DNA of 64,000 nucleotides from Acutalibacter sp. (GTDB lineage: Bacteria; Bacillota; Clostridia; Oscillospirales; Acutalibacteraceae). The notes beneath the pieces were generated by a model. The model had not been told where the DNA came from and did no database searches. It saw nothing but the letters and a program-made list of their open reading frames with translations. A program made the position numbers and the translations under genes. Location: assembly GCA_020025775.1 (NCBI GenBank), contig JAHHRN010000001.1:62001-126000 (forward strand), read 5' to 3'. Numbering within the stretch: position 1 is the stretch's first letter; each line of letters opens with the position of its first letter. Below are positions 49,711-58,238 of this stretch, piece by piece.

Positions 49711-51163
49711 CGTAAAGAAACCGAAATTTCGCAGTATTCGCGTCAAATTATTCACACGCGTCGCGCTGATTTTCCTTTGTGCGATTCTGCTCTTTTTGGG
49801 TCTGAACCGCTTCGCGCTTCCCCTGCTCTATGCACAATCGGCAAAGCGCACCATGCTCCGCGTCGCGGACAGCGCAGAAACCGTTGCCGAGGATGACCCC
49901 ACCTTTCTTTCCAAGCTTTCGACACTTGAAAAGGAAAACGGTGTAAGCCTCGATATTTACCGCAAAGACGGTCAACAGGTCTACTTCGGGAAGTCGGAAT
50001 TTTCTTCGGCAATCGGTAAGGTTACCATTTCCGACAGAGAATATTTAAAAGACGGCTCTTCCTTTGAGACCCGCCGCTTCGAGCGAGAAAACGCGGTATT
50101 TTTAGTTTATGACCGTGTCCTGCCGAATGGAAACACCCTCGAAATGTATTCCAAGATGAGCACCGTAGACGAAAACACCAAAACCGCGATTCTTTTAACC
50201 ACCTGCACCAGTGCGGCGGCTCTGCTTTTTGCGCTCTGTTTCATGTATTTTTACACCGGACGCTTTACGAAGCCGCTGATTGAAATGCGCGACGTAACCA
50301 AAGGCATTGCCGATATGGATTTCACACGCAAATGCAAAACCGGTGCGGCGGATGAAATCGGAGAGCTTTCGGGCAGTATCAACCGCCTGTCGGATTCGTT
50401 AAAAGATACGCTCGAGGATTTAAATCAAAAGAACGCCCAGCTTCAAAAAGATATTGAAAAAGAACACGCACTCGAAAAAATGCGTAAGGATTTTATTGCC
50501 AGTGTTTCGCATGAATTAAAAACGCCGATTTCGATTATCAGCGGTTATGCGGAGGGCGCACAGCTTCTTGCCGAGAACGGGAAAAGCGAAAAAGCCGTAG
50601 AATACTGTAAAATTATCGAGGGCGAAGCCGCACGCATGAACACCTTGGTATTGGAGCTTTTAGAGCTTTCTAAATACGAGGCAGGTGCCATGCAGGTGCA
50701 AAAGGAGAACTTTGACCTTTGTGCCATGATGCAGGATTATCTCACTGCTTCGGCGCTTTCCTTTGAGGAAAAGGGCATCACGGTAGAAACCGATTTTCCC
50801 GAATCTGCGCCCGTTTTTGCCGACAGCTCTAAAATTCGCATGGTATTTAACAACTATATACAAAACGCCTGTTCTCACGCTGCGGGCGAAAAGAAAATCA
50901 AGGTTTCCGTTACGCCTTATGATGAAAAATTCTTAAAATTCTCAGTTTTCAATACCGGCAAGCCCATTGCCGAGGAGGATTTGGAAAAGGTTTGGCAGAG
51001 CTTTTACAGAGCCGACAAAGCACATTCCCGAAAGGAAGGCCGCTTCGGTCTCGGGCTTTCGATTGTAGGAGAAATCGAGAAACTGCACGGCGCACCCTAC
51101 GGGGTGGAAAATGCGGAAAACGGCGTCACCTTTTGGGCGTGCGTAGAAAAGGGAAAAGCTTAA
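49703..51163 (+). CDS. Sensor histidine kinase (HAMP-HisKA-HATPase)
   Basis: The 486-residue protein has a membrane segment at about 15-35, an outside sensor domain to about 165, a second segment, a HAMP domain (GRFTKPLIEMRDVTKGIADMD), HisKA (SVSHELKTPISIISGYAEG, His270) and HATPase (FGLGLSIVGEIEKLHGA). ATG 49703 has AGGAG seven bases upstream; the ATG at 49697 would be too close to it. VanS/PhoR-type general layout; the signal is unknown. Confidence 0.9.
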   Translation: MRNVKKPKFRSIRVKLFTRVALIFLCAILLFLGLNRFALPLLYAQSAKRTMLRVADSAETVAEDDPTFLSKLSTLEKENGVSLDIYRKDGQQVYFGKSEFSSAIGKVTISDREYLKDGSSFETRRFERENAVFLVYDRVLPNGNTLEMYSKMSTVDENTKTAILLTTCTSAAALLFALCFMYFYTGRFTKPLIEMRDVTKGIADMDFTRKCKTGAADEIGELSGSINRLSDSLKDTLEDLNQKNAQLQKDIEKEHALEKMRKDFIASVSHELKTPISIISGYAEGAQLLAENGKSEKAVEYCKIIEGEAARMNTLVLELLELSKYEAGAMQVQKENFDLCAMMQDYLTASALSFEEKGITVETDFPESAPVFADSSKIRMVFNNYIQNACSHAAGEKKIKVSVTPYDEKFLKFSVFNTGKPIAEEDLEKVWQSFYRADKAHSRKEGRFGLGLSIVGEIEKLHGAPYGVENAENGVTFWACVEKGKA

Positions 51164-51191
51164 AATTTACCGCAATCTTTTCGCAAATTTC

Positions 51192-51221
51192 TTGACAAAG
51201 CACAGGGAAAATAGCTATACT
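51192..51221 (+). promoter_or_regulatory. Promoter of the L,D-transpeptidase gene
   Basis: Consensus TTGACA (51192-51197), 18 bp spacer, TATACT. Confidence 0.75.
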
Positions 51222-51271
51222 ATATGTGTATACGCTCCGTTTAGGGATTTATAAAAAGAAGGATGATTCTT

Positions 51272-52273
51272 ATGAAATTCAGTTCACAATATGAAAAAAG
51301 ACCGCCTGCACCCCCGCAAAGAACCCGCGGAAGCAAGCAGCCGCAAAACAAGGCTTTGATTATTGTCATTGTCGCTTTAGCCGTTGCACTTGTTTGTGTC
51401 TTGACTGCTTTTTTGGTACAGCATTTCCGTCAAAAACAGCAGGCACAGGGCGGCACCTTTACCCCTGAGGTAACCGATGTTCAGCCCGCCGCACCGCAGA
51501 CTGACCCGGTCACAGAACCGCAGGAGGAAGCTGTCGGTGATGCAACCGTTCACCCCTATAAAATCGACATGTTCTCCACCACCGTTACTTTAAATGTGCG
51601 CAGTGCACCCGATGCCAACTCCGCTAAAGTCGGTATGGTTGGTCAAGAAGGCCCCGTACACGTTACGGGTCACACCTCCAACGGCTGGTACAGAGTAGAG
51701 GTTGGCGGCAGTACAGGTTATGTTGCGGACAAGTACTTGGTAGAAGCGCCCCAGCTCAAAGAAAAGGCAACTTCTCCCTATTATGTCCGCGTAAATCGCA
51801 AGCAGAACATTGTAACCGTTTATGAGCGCAACGAACAGGGCGAATATCAGAAGCCCGTAAAAGCCTTCGTTTGCTCCGTCGGTATTGATGACAAAACCCC
51901 CACCGGCACCTATGTCATCTCTGAACGCTATGAGTGGCGTTTACTTTCCGGCAATGTTTACGGTCAGTATGCGACCCGCATCGACGGTCCTTACCTCTTC
52001 CACTCCGTGCCCTATGTAAAGCAGTCCAAGGATTCCTTGGAATATGAGGAATACAACAAGCTCGGCGAGCCGGCTTCTCTCGGCTGCATCCGTTTGGCAG
52101 TAGAGGATTCCAAGTGGATTCACGATAACTGCCCGTCCGGCACTGTTGTCACCATTTATGACAGTGACGAAAAAGAACCGCTTGAAAAGCCCACACCCAC
52201 ACGTATTGATGTAAACGACAGCCGCCGTGGTTGGGACCCGAAAGACCCCGATCCCAACAATCCGTGGAAATAA
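51272..52273 (+). CDS. L,D-transpeptidase with SH3 domain, membrane anchored
   Basis: The 333-residue protein has a cytoplasmic Pro-rich start, one membrane segment (ALIIVIVALAVALVCVLTAFL), a linker, a bacterial SH3 domain (TLNVRSAPDANSAKVG, GWYRVEVGGSTGYVADKYL) and a YkuD domain with His in LFHSVPY and Cys272 in SLGCIRL. YkuD enzymes make 3-3 peptide cross-links in the wall and are insensitive to most beta-lactams. AAGAAGGA lies nine bases before ATG 51272. The two-component genes just upstream may control it. Confidence 0.92.
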   Translation: MKFSSQYEKRPPAPPQRTRGSKQPQNKALIIVIVALAVALVCVLTAFLVQHFRQKQQAQGGTFTPEVTDVQPAAPQTDPVTEPQEEAVGDATVHPYKIDMFSTTVTLNVRSAPDANSAKVGMVGQEGPVHVTGHTSNGWYRVEVGGSTGYVADKYLVEAPQLKEKATSPYYVRVNRKQNIVTVYERNEQGEYQKPVKAFVCSVGIDDKTPTGTYVISERYEWRLLSGNVYGQYATRIDGPYLFHSVPYVKQSKDSLEYEEYNKLGEPASLGCIRLAVEDSKWIHDNCPSGTVVTIYDSDEKEPLEKPTPTRIDVNDSRRGWDPKDPDPNNPWK

Positions 52274-52280
52274 AACTTAT

Positions 52281-52316
52281 GCCGGAAGCTCAAAAAAGAG
52301 CTTCCGGCTTTTCTTT
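52281..52316 (+). terminator. Terminator of the L,D-transpeptidase gene
   Basis: GCCGGAAGCTC/GAGCTTCCGGC, A6 loop, T-rich tail. Confidence 0.93.
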
Positions 52317-52410
52317 TGCAGATACCTCTGCTATTTCTGTTTCTCTTTTGCTTTCCGCTTTGCAAAAAAGAAGATAAGTATTTTTTTCCTATAGTAACAC
52401 TGTGCAAATA

Positions 52411-52443
52411 AAAAAAGAGGATGCCAAAAGCATCCTCTTTTTG
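52411..52443 (-). terminator. Terminator of the ddl-DUF1934 operon
   Basis: AAAAGAGGATGC/GCATCCTCTTTT with a 5-base loop, T-rich on the minus strand. Confidence 0.92.
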
Positions 52444-52446
52444 TTT

Positions 52447-52884
52447 TTATTTTGCTTCTACCTTTAAGGTCATGGCGTTTTCGATACCGCCCTGCCCTGC
52501 AAAATCCGTGGTATAGGAAAAGGACAGTGTGCCGTTTATGGCACCCTCTAAAGGAAGCGTATTTTCAATCGTTTTGGTGTACATCCCCATTACAAGGTCG
52601 CCGTAGGGCGTGGAGTAAACGCTCGTGTTGCGCTTTCCCCTTTCAAAGAGCATCTGGCTCTGATAAGCGCCGCTTCGTGTCACGGAAACGAACTTATCCG
52701 CTTCGGCACGTACCACCGTTTCAATTTTCTGCATCTCCTCGTCATATTCCTCATAGCATATGGCGATGCGATTGTCCTCGGCATAGGCCTCGCCGACAAC
52801 CGTCATTTCTATATTTTCCGGTTGACCGTCCACAAGCTGTGCATTGCGAATATGCACGGTCACCTTTTGCTTTTCTGTTCCCAT
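52447..52884 (-). CDS. DUF1934 family protein (YwiB-like)
   Basis: The 145-residue protein is a predicted calycin-type beta barrel: VTVHIRNAQLVDGQPENIEM, CYEEYDEE, VYSTPYGDLVMGMYTKTIEN and LSFSYTTDFAGQGGIENAM. The PYGDL.MG.YT pattern marks the family. Function is unknown in general; such genes often sit near cell-wall or arginyl-tRNA synthetase genes. It starts nine bases after ddl. Confidence 0.82.
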   Translation of the reverse strand: MGTEKQKVTVHIRNAQLVDGQPENIEMTVVGEAYAEDNRIAICYEEYDEEMQKIETVVRAEADKFVSVTRSGAYQSQMLFERGKRNTSVYSTPYGDLVMGMYTKTIENTLPLEGAINGTLSFSYTTDFAGQGGIENAMTLKVEAK

Positions 52885-52893
52885 ATTTTTTCC

Positions 52894-53955
52894 TTATGCC
52901 TCTTGCTCTGCAAGCTCCAACAGCGTTTTCATCAGTGTTTCGGCATCCATTCTGCGCATAGTCAGTTTCGGATACATACTGATAGCGGTGAAGCCCGGCA
53001 GGGTGTTGATTTCGTTTAATAAGACACGATCCGTGCCGCGCTCTAAAAAGAAGTCTACGCGGGAAAGACCGCGACAGCCCAATGCCTCATAGACCTTAAC
53101 GGCTGTTTTCTGCACTTCTTTTTGCTTTTCGGGCGGAATCTGTGCCGGAATCTGCAATTCGCTGGAATCGTCTAAATATTTGGCTTCATAATCGTAAAAG
53201 GCTTTTTTCGGCAGAATCGCACCGACCTCAGAAGCGGTGGGATGTGTATTGCCGAGCACGGCACACTCAATTTCCAAACCGTTAATCGCTTCCTCTGCAA
53301 CGACCTTGTCATCCTCGCGCAAGGCGATTTCCATAGCTTTTTTGAGTTCTGCCGGGGTTTCTGCTTTGGAAACGCCCACAGAAGAACCTGCATTCGCAGG
53401 CTTTATGAAAATCGGGAAGCCAAGCTTTTCGGGTGCAGCTTCTAAAAATGCTTCGGGATTTTCTTCATAAGCGGCCTTGGTAACGGCAAGCCATTTTGCC
53501 TGTGCCACGCCGGCAAAATCCATCACAAGATTGGTCACTGCCTTATCCATGCTCATGGAAGAGGAAAGGGTATCACAGCCGACAAAGGGAATACCTGCCA
53601 AAGCAAAAAGGCCCTGCATGGTGCCGTCCTCGCCGTATTTGCCGTGAAGCACGGGGAATGCAACGTCGATTCTCACACATTCCACGCCGTTCTCCTTAAA
53701 AATCAAAAGTCCGTGGTCCTTGCGGTCGGGAGAAAGCACAGCTTTCTTGCAATGTGCCTTATCCTCGAGCCAAGCATCCTCGGGCAACATTTTGGTATCG
53801 CCCTCATAGAGGAACCACTCGCCTGCCTTGCTGATGCCGACCAGCAAAACCTCATAAGAATCTCTCGGAATATTTTCTGCGACGAACTTTGCCGAAACAC
53901 AAGAAACCTCATGCTCACTGGAAGCACCGCCGAATAAAACTAATGCCTTTTTCAT
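52894..53955 (-). CDS. ddl: D-alanine-D-alanine ligase
   Basis: The 353-residue ATP-grasp enzyme has LFGGASSEHEVS at the start, FPVLHGKYGEDGT, PIFIKPANAGSSVGVS, GLEIECAVLG and the C-terminal ADP/Mg site (NEINTLPGFTAISMYPK). The substrate loop reads FYDYEAKY, with the Tyr typical of D-Ala:D-Ala ligases, not the Van D-lactate or D-serine types. It makes the dipeptide end of peptidoglycan stem peptides in the cytosol. Confidence 0.93.
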   Translation of the reverse strand: MKKALVLFGGASSEHEVSCVSAKFVAENIPRDSYEVLLVGISKAGEWFLYEGDTKMLPEDAWLEDKAHCKKAVLSPDRKDHGLLIFKENGVECVRIDVAFPVLHGKYGEDGTMQGLFALAGIPFVGCDTLSSSMSMDKAVTNLVMDFAGVAQAKWLAVTKAAYEENPEAFLEAAPEKLGFPIFIKPANAGSSVGVSKAETPAELKKAMEIALREDDKVVAEEAINGLEIECAVLGNTHPTASEVGAILPKKAFYDYEAKYLDDSSELQIPAQIPPEKQKEVQKTAVKVYEALGCRGLSRVDFFLERGTDRVLLNEINTLPGFTAISMYPKLTMRRMDAETLMKTLLELAEQEA

Positions 53956-53990
53956 TATTTAATCACCTCAGGCTATCTATATACTTTTAA

Positions 53991-54019
53991 ATAATAGCAT
54001 ATTCCCGGTGTTTTTGCAA
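53991..54019 (-). promoter_or_regulatory. Promoter of ddl
   Basis: Minus strand TTGCAA (54014-54019), 17 bp spacer, TATTAT (53991-53996). Confidence 0.6.
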
Positions 54020-54037
54020 TTCTAAGTTAAAAAAAGA

Positions 54038-54066
54038 ATGACAAATCGAAAAATATATGGTATACT
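54038..54066 (+). promoter_or_regulatory. Promoter of the 303-residue protein gene
   Basis: ATGACA, 17 bp spacer, TATACT. Confidence 0.6.
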
Positions 54067-54110
54067 TTACTTTGACTGAAAAGTGACTTTAAAATAAGGC
54101 AGGTTTTCAA

Positions 54111-55022
54111 ATGCTTACATTAGAAAATGCAATACAGCAAATTTTAAGAGATACAAAAACCGTTATGGAGGACAACGGCTTTGCCGTCGTTCGTCCGGAG
54201 GGTATCGGTGCGACGGATTGCCCCGTTAGCCGCGTGGAAGATCACACTTATGTAGACTTCACAGGCGACAAAGGCAGAATCCGCATGGAGTTTTTCGGCA
54301 ATCAGGCATTGCTTTATTTTGCCGATGCAGCGGAAGAACCCTCTGAGGAAGATTTTCAAAAGGTTTCCACCAACTTCTTCGATTTGGAGGATTTGGAGGA
54401 GCGCGATGTAAAATCTCTTTGCAACGAGTTCAATGAAACCATTCAGAACAGATTTTCCAAAAAGGCAGCTGCAAAAACCAAAAAGGTAAAAACACAAGCG
54501 CCTGTTTCCAGAAGTGCCGCTCGCAACGGCAGCCAGAGCTACGATTCCAACACGCTTGCGAATCGGCTTTTAGCGCTCTATCCCGAACTCAAAGAGCCCT
54601 ATCGCGATAACTTCGAAAAATATGGTGATTTCTTCGCAGAGGATTTTTTTGAGGAACACGCAACACCCCTCATTATCAAAACCATTAAGAGCCGCAACGG
54701 CAAAGAGTGCAACAAGCTCTTCCGTATTCTCAACGATATTTACGAAAGCGCACTCAACGATACCCAGAGCCTCATCGTGGTATCCATTTTAGGCAAAATG
54801 GAAAATGACCCCGAAATGATTGAAACCGCAAAAGAATATATGTGTGACGATATGAGCCAGCTGGTTGTCCTCGTCAACAAATATCTTTACGGTTCTTCTT
54901 CCGGCAAAAAGGCGCTCGAGAAGCTCAAGAATCCGCCTCCCTTTAAGCCCAAAAAAGAGAAAAAGCCCAGTGCGCTCTCTCAAATGATGGGCGGCGCTGA
55001 CGGCATGATGCCTCCCATGTAA
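54111..55022 (+). CDS. Conserved-looking protein of unknown function
   Basis: The 303-residue protein has no signal peptide. Residues 1-120 are a mixed alpha/beta domain (ENAIQQILRDTKTVMEDNGF, RIRMEFFGNQALLYF). A Lys-rich linker (SKKAAAKTKKVKTQAP) leads to a helical domain (NTLANRLLALYPELKEPYRDN to LVVLVNKYLYG) and a Pro/Lys/Met-rich tail (PPPFKPKKEKKP, MMGGADGMMPPM). I do not recognise the family. Transcribed alone, with a clear terminator. Confidence 0.7.
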   Translation: MLTLENAIQQILRDTKTVMEDNGFAVVRPEGIGATDCPVSRVEDHTYVDFTGDKGRIRMEFFGNQALLYFADAAEEPSEEDFQKVSTNFFDLEDLEERDVKSLCNEFNETIQNRFSKKAAAKTKKVKTQAPVSRSAARNGSQSYDSNTLANRLLALYPELKEPYRDNFEKYGDFFAEDFFEEHATPLIIKTIKSRNGKECNKLFRILNDIYESALNDTQSLIVVSILGKMENDPEMIETAKEYMCDDMSQLVVLVNKYLYGSSSGKKALEKLKNPPPFKPKKEKKPSALSQMMGGADGMMPPM

Positions 55023-55029
55023 ATTTTTA

Positions 55030-55057
55030 AGGACTGCATTTTGCAGTCCTTTTTTAT
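55030..55057 (+). terminator. Terminator of the 303-residue protein gene
   Basis: AAGGACTGCA/TGCAGTCCTT with a 3-base loop and six T. Confidence 0.92.
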
Positions 55058-55074
55058 TTCTGTTTCCGAAAGCT

Positions 55075-55103
55075 TGACTTTTCCTGTGGCGCATGGTACA
55101 TTC
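55075..55103 (+). promoter_or_regulatory. Promoter of the SanA-like gene
   Basis: TTGACT, 17 bp spacer, TACATT. Confidence 0.65.
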
Positions 55104-55133
55104 CTCTTATAAAGAGAAAGGACGGAAAATTTT

Positions 55134-55820
55134 ATGGAACAGACAAAAAAGAAGAAAACTTTAAAAATCTACCTACTTGTTTTGCTCAGTCTTTGCCTTG
55201 TGGTAGGGATTTATGCGCTTTCCGTCAATTTCTATGTGGTACACAGTGCCAAGCCCTATATGCTTTCGCAGGAAGATGCCGCCACGCTCGAGGATGTGGA
55301 CTGCATTCTGGTGCTCGGCTGTCGCGTTTGGTCGGACGGTGTGCCCAGTGATATGCTCCGCGACCGTTTGGATGGTGGTATAGCGCTTTATAAGGCAGGT
55401 GCGGCACCCAAGCTTTTGATGAGCGGCGACCACGGCAAGCAAAATTATAACGAAGTCGGCACGATGAAGCAATACGCCATAGACGCCGGCATCGCCTCGG
55501 AAGATGTCTTTATGGATCATGCAGGCTTTTCCACCTATGAGAGCATGTACCGTGCGCGTGACATCTTTAAAGCCAAGAAAATCCTCATTGTCACGCAGGA
55601 GTATCACCTCTCCCGTGCCATTTATATCGCCCGTTCCCTAGGACTGGAAGCCTACGGCGTGCCCTCCGATTATCACACCTACGGTGGAGCGCTGAAGCGT
55701 GGGATTCGCGAAATCTTAGCGCGCAATAAGGAATTCCTAACCGGCATCGTCAAACCCGACCCCACCTATCTGGGTGACGCCATCCCCGTCAGCGGCAACG
55801 GTGATTTAACAAATGATTAA
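55134..55820 (+). CDS. SanA/YdcF-like DUF218 membrane protein
   Basis: The 228-residue protein has one N-terminal membrane segment (IYLLVLLSLCLVVGIYAL) and an outside DUF218 domain: CILVLGCRVWSDGVPSDMLRDRL, LLMSGDHG, AGFSTYESMYRARDIF and IVTQEYHLSRAIYIARSLG. The SanA branch is linked to envelope barrier function in enterobacteria (vancomycin exclusion at high temperature). The enzymatic activity is unknown. It is transcribed alone, near other envelope genes. Confidence 0.85.
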   Translation: MEQTKKKKTLKIYLLVLLSLCLVVGIYALSVNFYVVHSAKPYMLSQEDAATLEDVDCILVLGCRVWSDGVPSDMLRDRLDGGIALYKAGAAPKLLMSGDHGKQNYNEVGTMKQYAIDAGIASEDVFMDHAGFSTYESMYRARDIFKAKKILIVTQEYHLSRAIYIARSLGLEAYGVPSDYHTYGGALKRGIREILARNKEFLTGIVKPDPTYLGDAIPVSGNGDLTND

Positions 55821-55866
55821 AAAGAACCCCCGAATCTTTCAGTTAAGGTTCGGGAGTTCTTTTGCT
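55820..55866. terminator. Bidirectional terminator
   Basis: AAAGAAC and GTTCTTT arms with inner CCCGAA/TTCGGG, between convergent genes. Confidence 0.82.
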
Positions 55867-55871
55867 CTAGT

Positions 55872-57125
55872 TCACCAATCTAATGTGAGGTAGTACGGCT
55901 GGTCTGCACCGTTTTCCATGCTGTCGCAGACAATATAGCGAATTTTTTGGTTTTTCTCATCATAGGCAAAAATATAAAACGTATAGCTGTTATCTACCGG
56001 TTCAAAAGGTTTTGTTGTTTTGCCTTCACGTTCGTCCACATGGTAACGCATAAGGCAGATATAGTTTCCTTTTTGCAAGGTTTCTGTTGTCCAATACTCA
56101 TCCGTTGGATTTTTCCATGCATCATATAGCATAGAAACTCGCTGTATTTCTGTGCGAAACGTTTTTTCGGAAAAACTCCACTCAGCATATATATCTGTCG
56201 TAACATTAAAGGTAGCGCGGCAACGATAATAATACTCTTCTAAAAGACCTTCTGTTTTCTCAAAAGAAAATTGTCGGGGTGGCAACAGGCTTAAATAAAA
56301 GCCGTCCCGCTCCAAAGCAAATTCGTCTATCTGATTATAATGGCTTAGTTCTCTGGTTTCGGATTCAATAGGTAATGCAAAATTTCCTAAAAAGCCACTC
56401 GGCAATATTGTACACAGCAAAACACACAGGCAAAAGCACCCGTATATAGGAAATTTTTTTGCTTTTTTTGAGTCAAAACTTCTTATAATTAAACACACAA
56501 TACCGCAAATGATCGGGGCACCTATCATGATATAGGCTATAATAATCCAAAAAACAGGGTGGGATACCTCCGGCCTTATGTGAGGATACTTCCACTCTGT
56601 TAAGAACATATACAACCATGTTCCCGAAGCCAGCATAGTACCAATGAACACTAAAATATCTAATATTTTGCCAAGTGTAAAAAATCCTTTTTTATGCTTT
56701 TTAAAAAATCGTTCCAGTTTATTTCGATTATCCTCTTTGGGCAAAGACTTGCCGGCAGAAAATGCTGCCATGGTTTGTGCCAGCTCCGGCAAGGTATATT
56801 CTCTGTTGTGTTCTAATTTATCTAAAATTTCCAGTGCATTCTGTTCCTCTTCGATGCACTTCTTTTTTCGCGCGTGCACGCCCTCTATAATTTTTGCCGT
56901 CTTGCCGTTTTGCGCTTCTATCGCCTTAATTTCTTCTATGGAAAATCCAAATTTACGGAGCACTGAAATCTGCCGCAAAATTTCTGCATCCGCCATTGTG
57001 AAATTATAGGATTTTCTTCCAACATAATTTTCTGAAAAAGCAGGGGTCAAAAGCCCCTCCTCCATATAATATCGTATGGTGCGATCCGTAAGACCTGTTA
57101 CTTCTCGCAATTCTTTTATTTTCAC
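55872..57125 (-). CDS. MerR family regulator with C-terminal membrane and outside domain
   Basis: The 417-residue protein has a MerR helix-turn-helix (IKELREVTGLTDRTIRYYMEEGLLTP, FGFSIEEIKAI), a coiled coil (about 70-120), then three membrane segments (about 150-250) and an outside domain of about 150 residues. MerR proteins are normally soluble, so this is a one-protein system able to sense outside the membrane. I use GTG 57125, ten bases after AAAGGAG; an upstream GTG at 57146 would lie before that site. The ligand is unknown. Confidence 0.83.
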   Translation of the reverse strand: MKIKELREVTGLTDRTIRYYMEEGLLTPAFSENYVGRKSYNFTMADAEILRQISVLRKFGFSIEEIKAIEAQNGKTAKIIEGVHARKKKCIEEEQNALEILDKLEHNREYTLPELAQTMAAFSAGKSLPKEDNRNKLERFFKKHKKGFFTLGKILDILVFIGTMLASGTWLYMFLTEWKYPHIRPEVSHPVFWIIIAYIMIGAPIICGIVCLIIRSFDSKKAKKFPIYGCFCLCVLLCTILPSGFLGNFALPIESETRELSHYNQIDEFALERDGFYLSLLPPRQFSFEKTEGLLEEYYYRCRATFNVTTDIYAEWSFSEKTFRTEIQRVSMLYDAWKNPTDEYWTTETLQKGNYICLMRYHVDEREGKTTKPFEPVDNSYTFYIFAYDEKNQKIRYIVCDSMENGADQPYYLTLDW

Positions 57126-57150
57126 CGGATTCCAGCTCCTTTCCACGACG

Positions 57151-57181
57151 ATTTTACGCTTTTACGTAAGGTAGAAGTCAA
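57151..57181 (-). promoter_or_regulatory. MerR-type promoter with 19-bp spacer
   Basis: Minus strand TTGACT (57176-57181) and TAAAAT (57151-57156) are 19 bp apart, the spacing used by MerR-activated promoters. The spacer holds a CCTTACGTAAAAG dyad (about 57159-57171). Self-control by the MerR gene is likely. Confidence 0.75.
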
Positions 57182-57312
57182 GCTTTACGTTAAATTCTTT
57201 TAAATATTTTATCATTTCGACGCAAAAGTTGCAAGGCAAGAAAAATTCACTGAATTGTTTCCTTTACGCTTTGACCTTCGCAGGTTTAATCCACTAACAC
57301 TCTATAGATATA

Positions 57313-57349
57313 AAAAAGCACCTACAACTTTTAGGTTGTAGGTGCTTTT
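57313..57349 (-). terminator. Terminator of tRNA-Leu
   Basis: AAAGCACCTACAA/TTGTAGGTGCTTT with T-tract on both strands. Confidence 0.9.
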
Positions 57350-57432
57350 TGGTGCGGATAACAGGGGTCGAACCTGCACACCGAGGTACTAGATCCTAAG
57401 TCTAGCGCGTCTGCCAATTCCGCCATATCCGC
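57350..57432 (-). tRNA. tRNA-Leu (UAG)
   Basis: Minus strand: acceptor GCGGATA/TATCCGC, D-arm GGCGGAATTGGCAGACGC, anticodon loop CTTAGGA (anticodon TAG), a long variable arm (GTACCTCGGTG), T-arm GGTTCGACCC and encoded CCA. Confidence 0.95.
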
Positions 57433-57811
57433 ATGTCAGGAAGCCCTGACGGGCAATCACGGGGTACACAGTGCAAACTTTTTACCAATAGTTCGCACAA
57501 CCTGCTTTTTCACAAGTCGTCCTATACGCATCTTTACATGAAAAATTTTGTCCACTTTTTTAAAAGTGGCAGGGTTTTGGGACAGCGTCCCAAATTGCTT
57601 TCCGCAGAAAGCAAAATTCTTTTCCTTAGAAGCGTATTTTTAAAAGTGAATTTGCACCACCCGGTGCAAAGAGAAAACTTTTTACAAGAAAAAAAGTTTT
57701 CTTAAATCGCAAAGACGAAACTATACAGTTCCTTCATTGGGATGCAGTATATTATAGCAAACTTAAGTGCATGGTGCAAGTGTTTTGCGTGATTTCACAT
57801 TTGCCAAAGAG
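57433..57811. repeat. Intergenic region with five consecutive palindromes
   Basis: Five perfect hairpins follow one another: CCACTTTT/AAAAGTGG (57552-57569), TTTGGGAC/GTCCCAAA (57576-57594), TTGCTTTC/GAAAGCAA (57595-57614), TTTGCACC/GGTGCAAA (57651-57670) and GAAAACTTTTT/AAAAAGTTTTC (57673-57701). A 90-codon frame over them (57433-57705) lacks a ribosome site and is not taken as a gene. No protein gene is seen in this stretch. Confidence 0.7.
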
Positions 57812-57848
57812 AAAAAGGCAGATGCCGTATTTGGTATCTGCCTTTTTT
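57812..57848 (-). terminator. Terminator of the ribosomal operon
   Basis: GGCAGATACC/GGCATCTGCC (one G-T pair) with T6 on the minus strand. Confidence 0.88.
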
Positions 57849-57866
57849 ACATAAATTTAAGTCTGA

Positions 57867-58223
57867 TTACTCAGCTTTGGGCTCCACAAGTTCGATGATG
57901 CACATTTCAGCAGCATCGCCTCTGCGTGTACCGGTCTTGATGATACGAGTATAGCCGCCGTTTACGTCTGCGTATTTGGGGGCAATCTTATCAAAGAGGT
58001 CGGTTACAACCTGGGGCTTTGTTACGTAAGCCAAAACCTGACGTTTATTGCTAAGGTTGTTTACCTTTGCAATTGTAATCATCTTTTCTGTCATAGCGCG
58101 AACTTCTTTCGCTCTAGTAACAGTTGTTTCAACCTTACCGTTTTCTAAAAGGTAGGTTACCATGCCTCTGAGCATTGCTTTACGGTGATCCGTAGTTCTG
58201 CCGAGTTTTCTGGTTCCGGGCAT
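57867..58223 (-). CDS. rplQ: 50S ribosomal protein L17
   Basis: The 118-residue protein is a full L17: RKLGRTTDHRKAMLRGMVTYLL, VETTVTRAKEVRAMTEKMI and GYTRIIKTGTRRGDAAEMCIIELV. It is a core large-subunit protein, last gene of the alpha operon, 15 bases after rpoA. Confidence 0.97.
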   Translation of the reverse strand: MPGTRKLGRTTDHRKAMLRGMVTYLLENGKVETTVTRAKEVRAMTEKMITIAKVNNLSNKRQVLAYVTKPQVVTDLFDKIAPKYADVNGGYTRIIKTGTRRGDAAEMCIIELVEPKAE

Positions 58224-58238
58224 CTATATCACTCCTTC

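Noticed and set aside
52894..53955. Vancomycin-resistance type ligase (VanA/VanC)
   Set aside because: The substrate loop FYDYEAKY carries the Tyr of ordinary D-Ala-D-Ala ligases, and no vanH or vanX gene is nearby.
57433..57705. Ninety-codon frame after tRNA-Leu
   Set aside because: Its start lies at the tRNA end, there is no ribosome site, and the frame runs through five palindromes.
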